From JAFASC01 sp034669525 (GTDB lineage Bacteria; Pseudomonadota; Alphaproteobacteria; Rhizobiales; Beijerinckiaceae): a stretch of DNA of 13,334 nucleotides. Position numbers and translations under genes: made by a program. Positions within the stretch are counted from its first letter, which is position 1; each line of letters opens with the position of its first letter. The notes under the pieces were generated by a model. The model worked only from the letters and a program-made list of their open reading frames with translations. It made no database searches and was not told the origin of the DNA. Shown piece by piece: positions 13,198 through 13,334 of this stretch. The stretch lies in assembly GCA_034669525.1 (NCBI GenBank), contig JAXDNH010000112.1, positions 1 to 13,334 on the forward strand, in the 5' to 3' direction.

Positions 13198-13334
13198 GTG
13201 GACAGAGCGGAAAAGAAAGAGGCCGTCGCGTCGCTGAACGAAGTCTTCAAGAAGACCTCGGTCGTCGTCGTGGCCCACTATTCCGGCCTGACCGTCGCCC
13301 AGATGCAAAATCTGCGCAGGCAGATGCGGCAGGC
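13198..13334 (+). CDS. rplJ: 50S ribosomal protein L10, N-terminal part
   Basis: The first 45 residues of L10, which anchors the L7/L12 dimers at the ribosomal stalk. The translation runs MDRAEKKEAVASLNEVF, then TSVVVVAHYSGLTVAQM and NLRRQMRQA, the typical L10 start with the HYSGLTV strand-turn. The gene runs off the right edge. The start is GTG at 13198 with GGAGAGA about 5 nt upstream; the nearby ATG at 13184 is out of frame. rplL and rpoB would be expected next. The start codon choice and the hairpin just before the ribosome-binding site suggest control of translation. Confidence 0.95.
   Translation, partial: MDRAEKKEAVASLNEVFKKTSVVVVAHYSGLTVAQMQNLRRQMRQ

Overview
The window reads as chromosomal core DNA of a GC-rich alphaproteobacterium, most likely a member of Hyphomicrobiales (Rhizobiales). 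The evidence is the order secE-nusG-rplK-rplA-rplJ, a long class II (B12-dependent) ribonucleotide reductase of the rhizobial type, a DUF2778 protein and a YejA-like binding protein, all with uniform GC-rich codon use. No insertion sequence, CRISPR array, tRNA or rRNA was found. The genus cannot be fixed from the sequence alone.

Left part (1-5235). The first 389 codons of nrdJ lie on the minus strand and run off the left edge. Upstream of it are two candidate NrdR boxes 32 bp apart. A small plus-strand gene of unknown function (1494-1736) points away from nrdJ. A minus-strand group follows: a patatin-like lipase, lrgA-lrgB (4-bp overlap), a secreted NTF2/SnoaL-like protein and a DUF2270 membrane protein. 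The lipase has a good promoter overlapped by two inverted repeats, which look like an operator.

Middle part (5333-10046). Four minus-strand genes read DUF2778 L,D-transpeptidase-like protein, YejA-like periplasmic binding protein, a short AMP-binding homologue and a FrnE-type DsbA-family protein. The last three are joined by 4-bp overlaps (GTGA, ATGA). The AMP-binding protein has lost the ATP-binding and other catalytic motifs and the whole C-terminal domain, so it is probably a pseudo-enzyme.

Right part (10047-13334). A 612-bp gap holds a minus-strand Phd-antitoxin-like remnant, a cluster of partly exclusive hairpins and a likely secE promoter. The plus-strand transcription/ribosome cluster secE, nusG, rplK, rplA, rplJ (partial) follows. 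Two non-coding stretches inside it, 162 nt before rplK and 503 nt before rplJ, are rich in hairpins and repeats and are probably regulatory leaders; the second also carries its own promoter candidate.

Most genes are ordinary housekeeping ones. The stretches most worth a second look are the pseudo-adenylation enzyme operon, the lipase operator, the region before secE and the two ribosomal-protein leaders.
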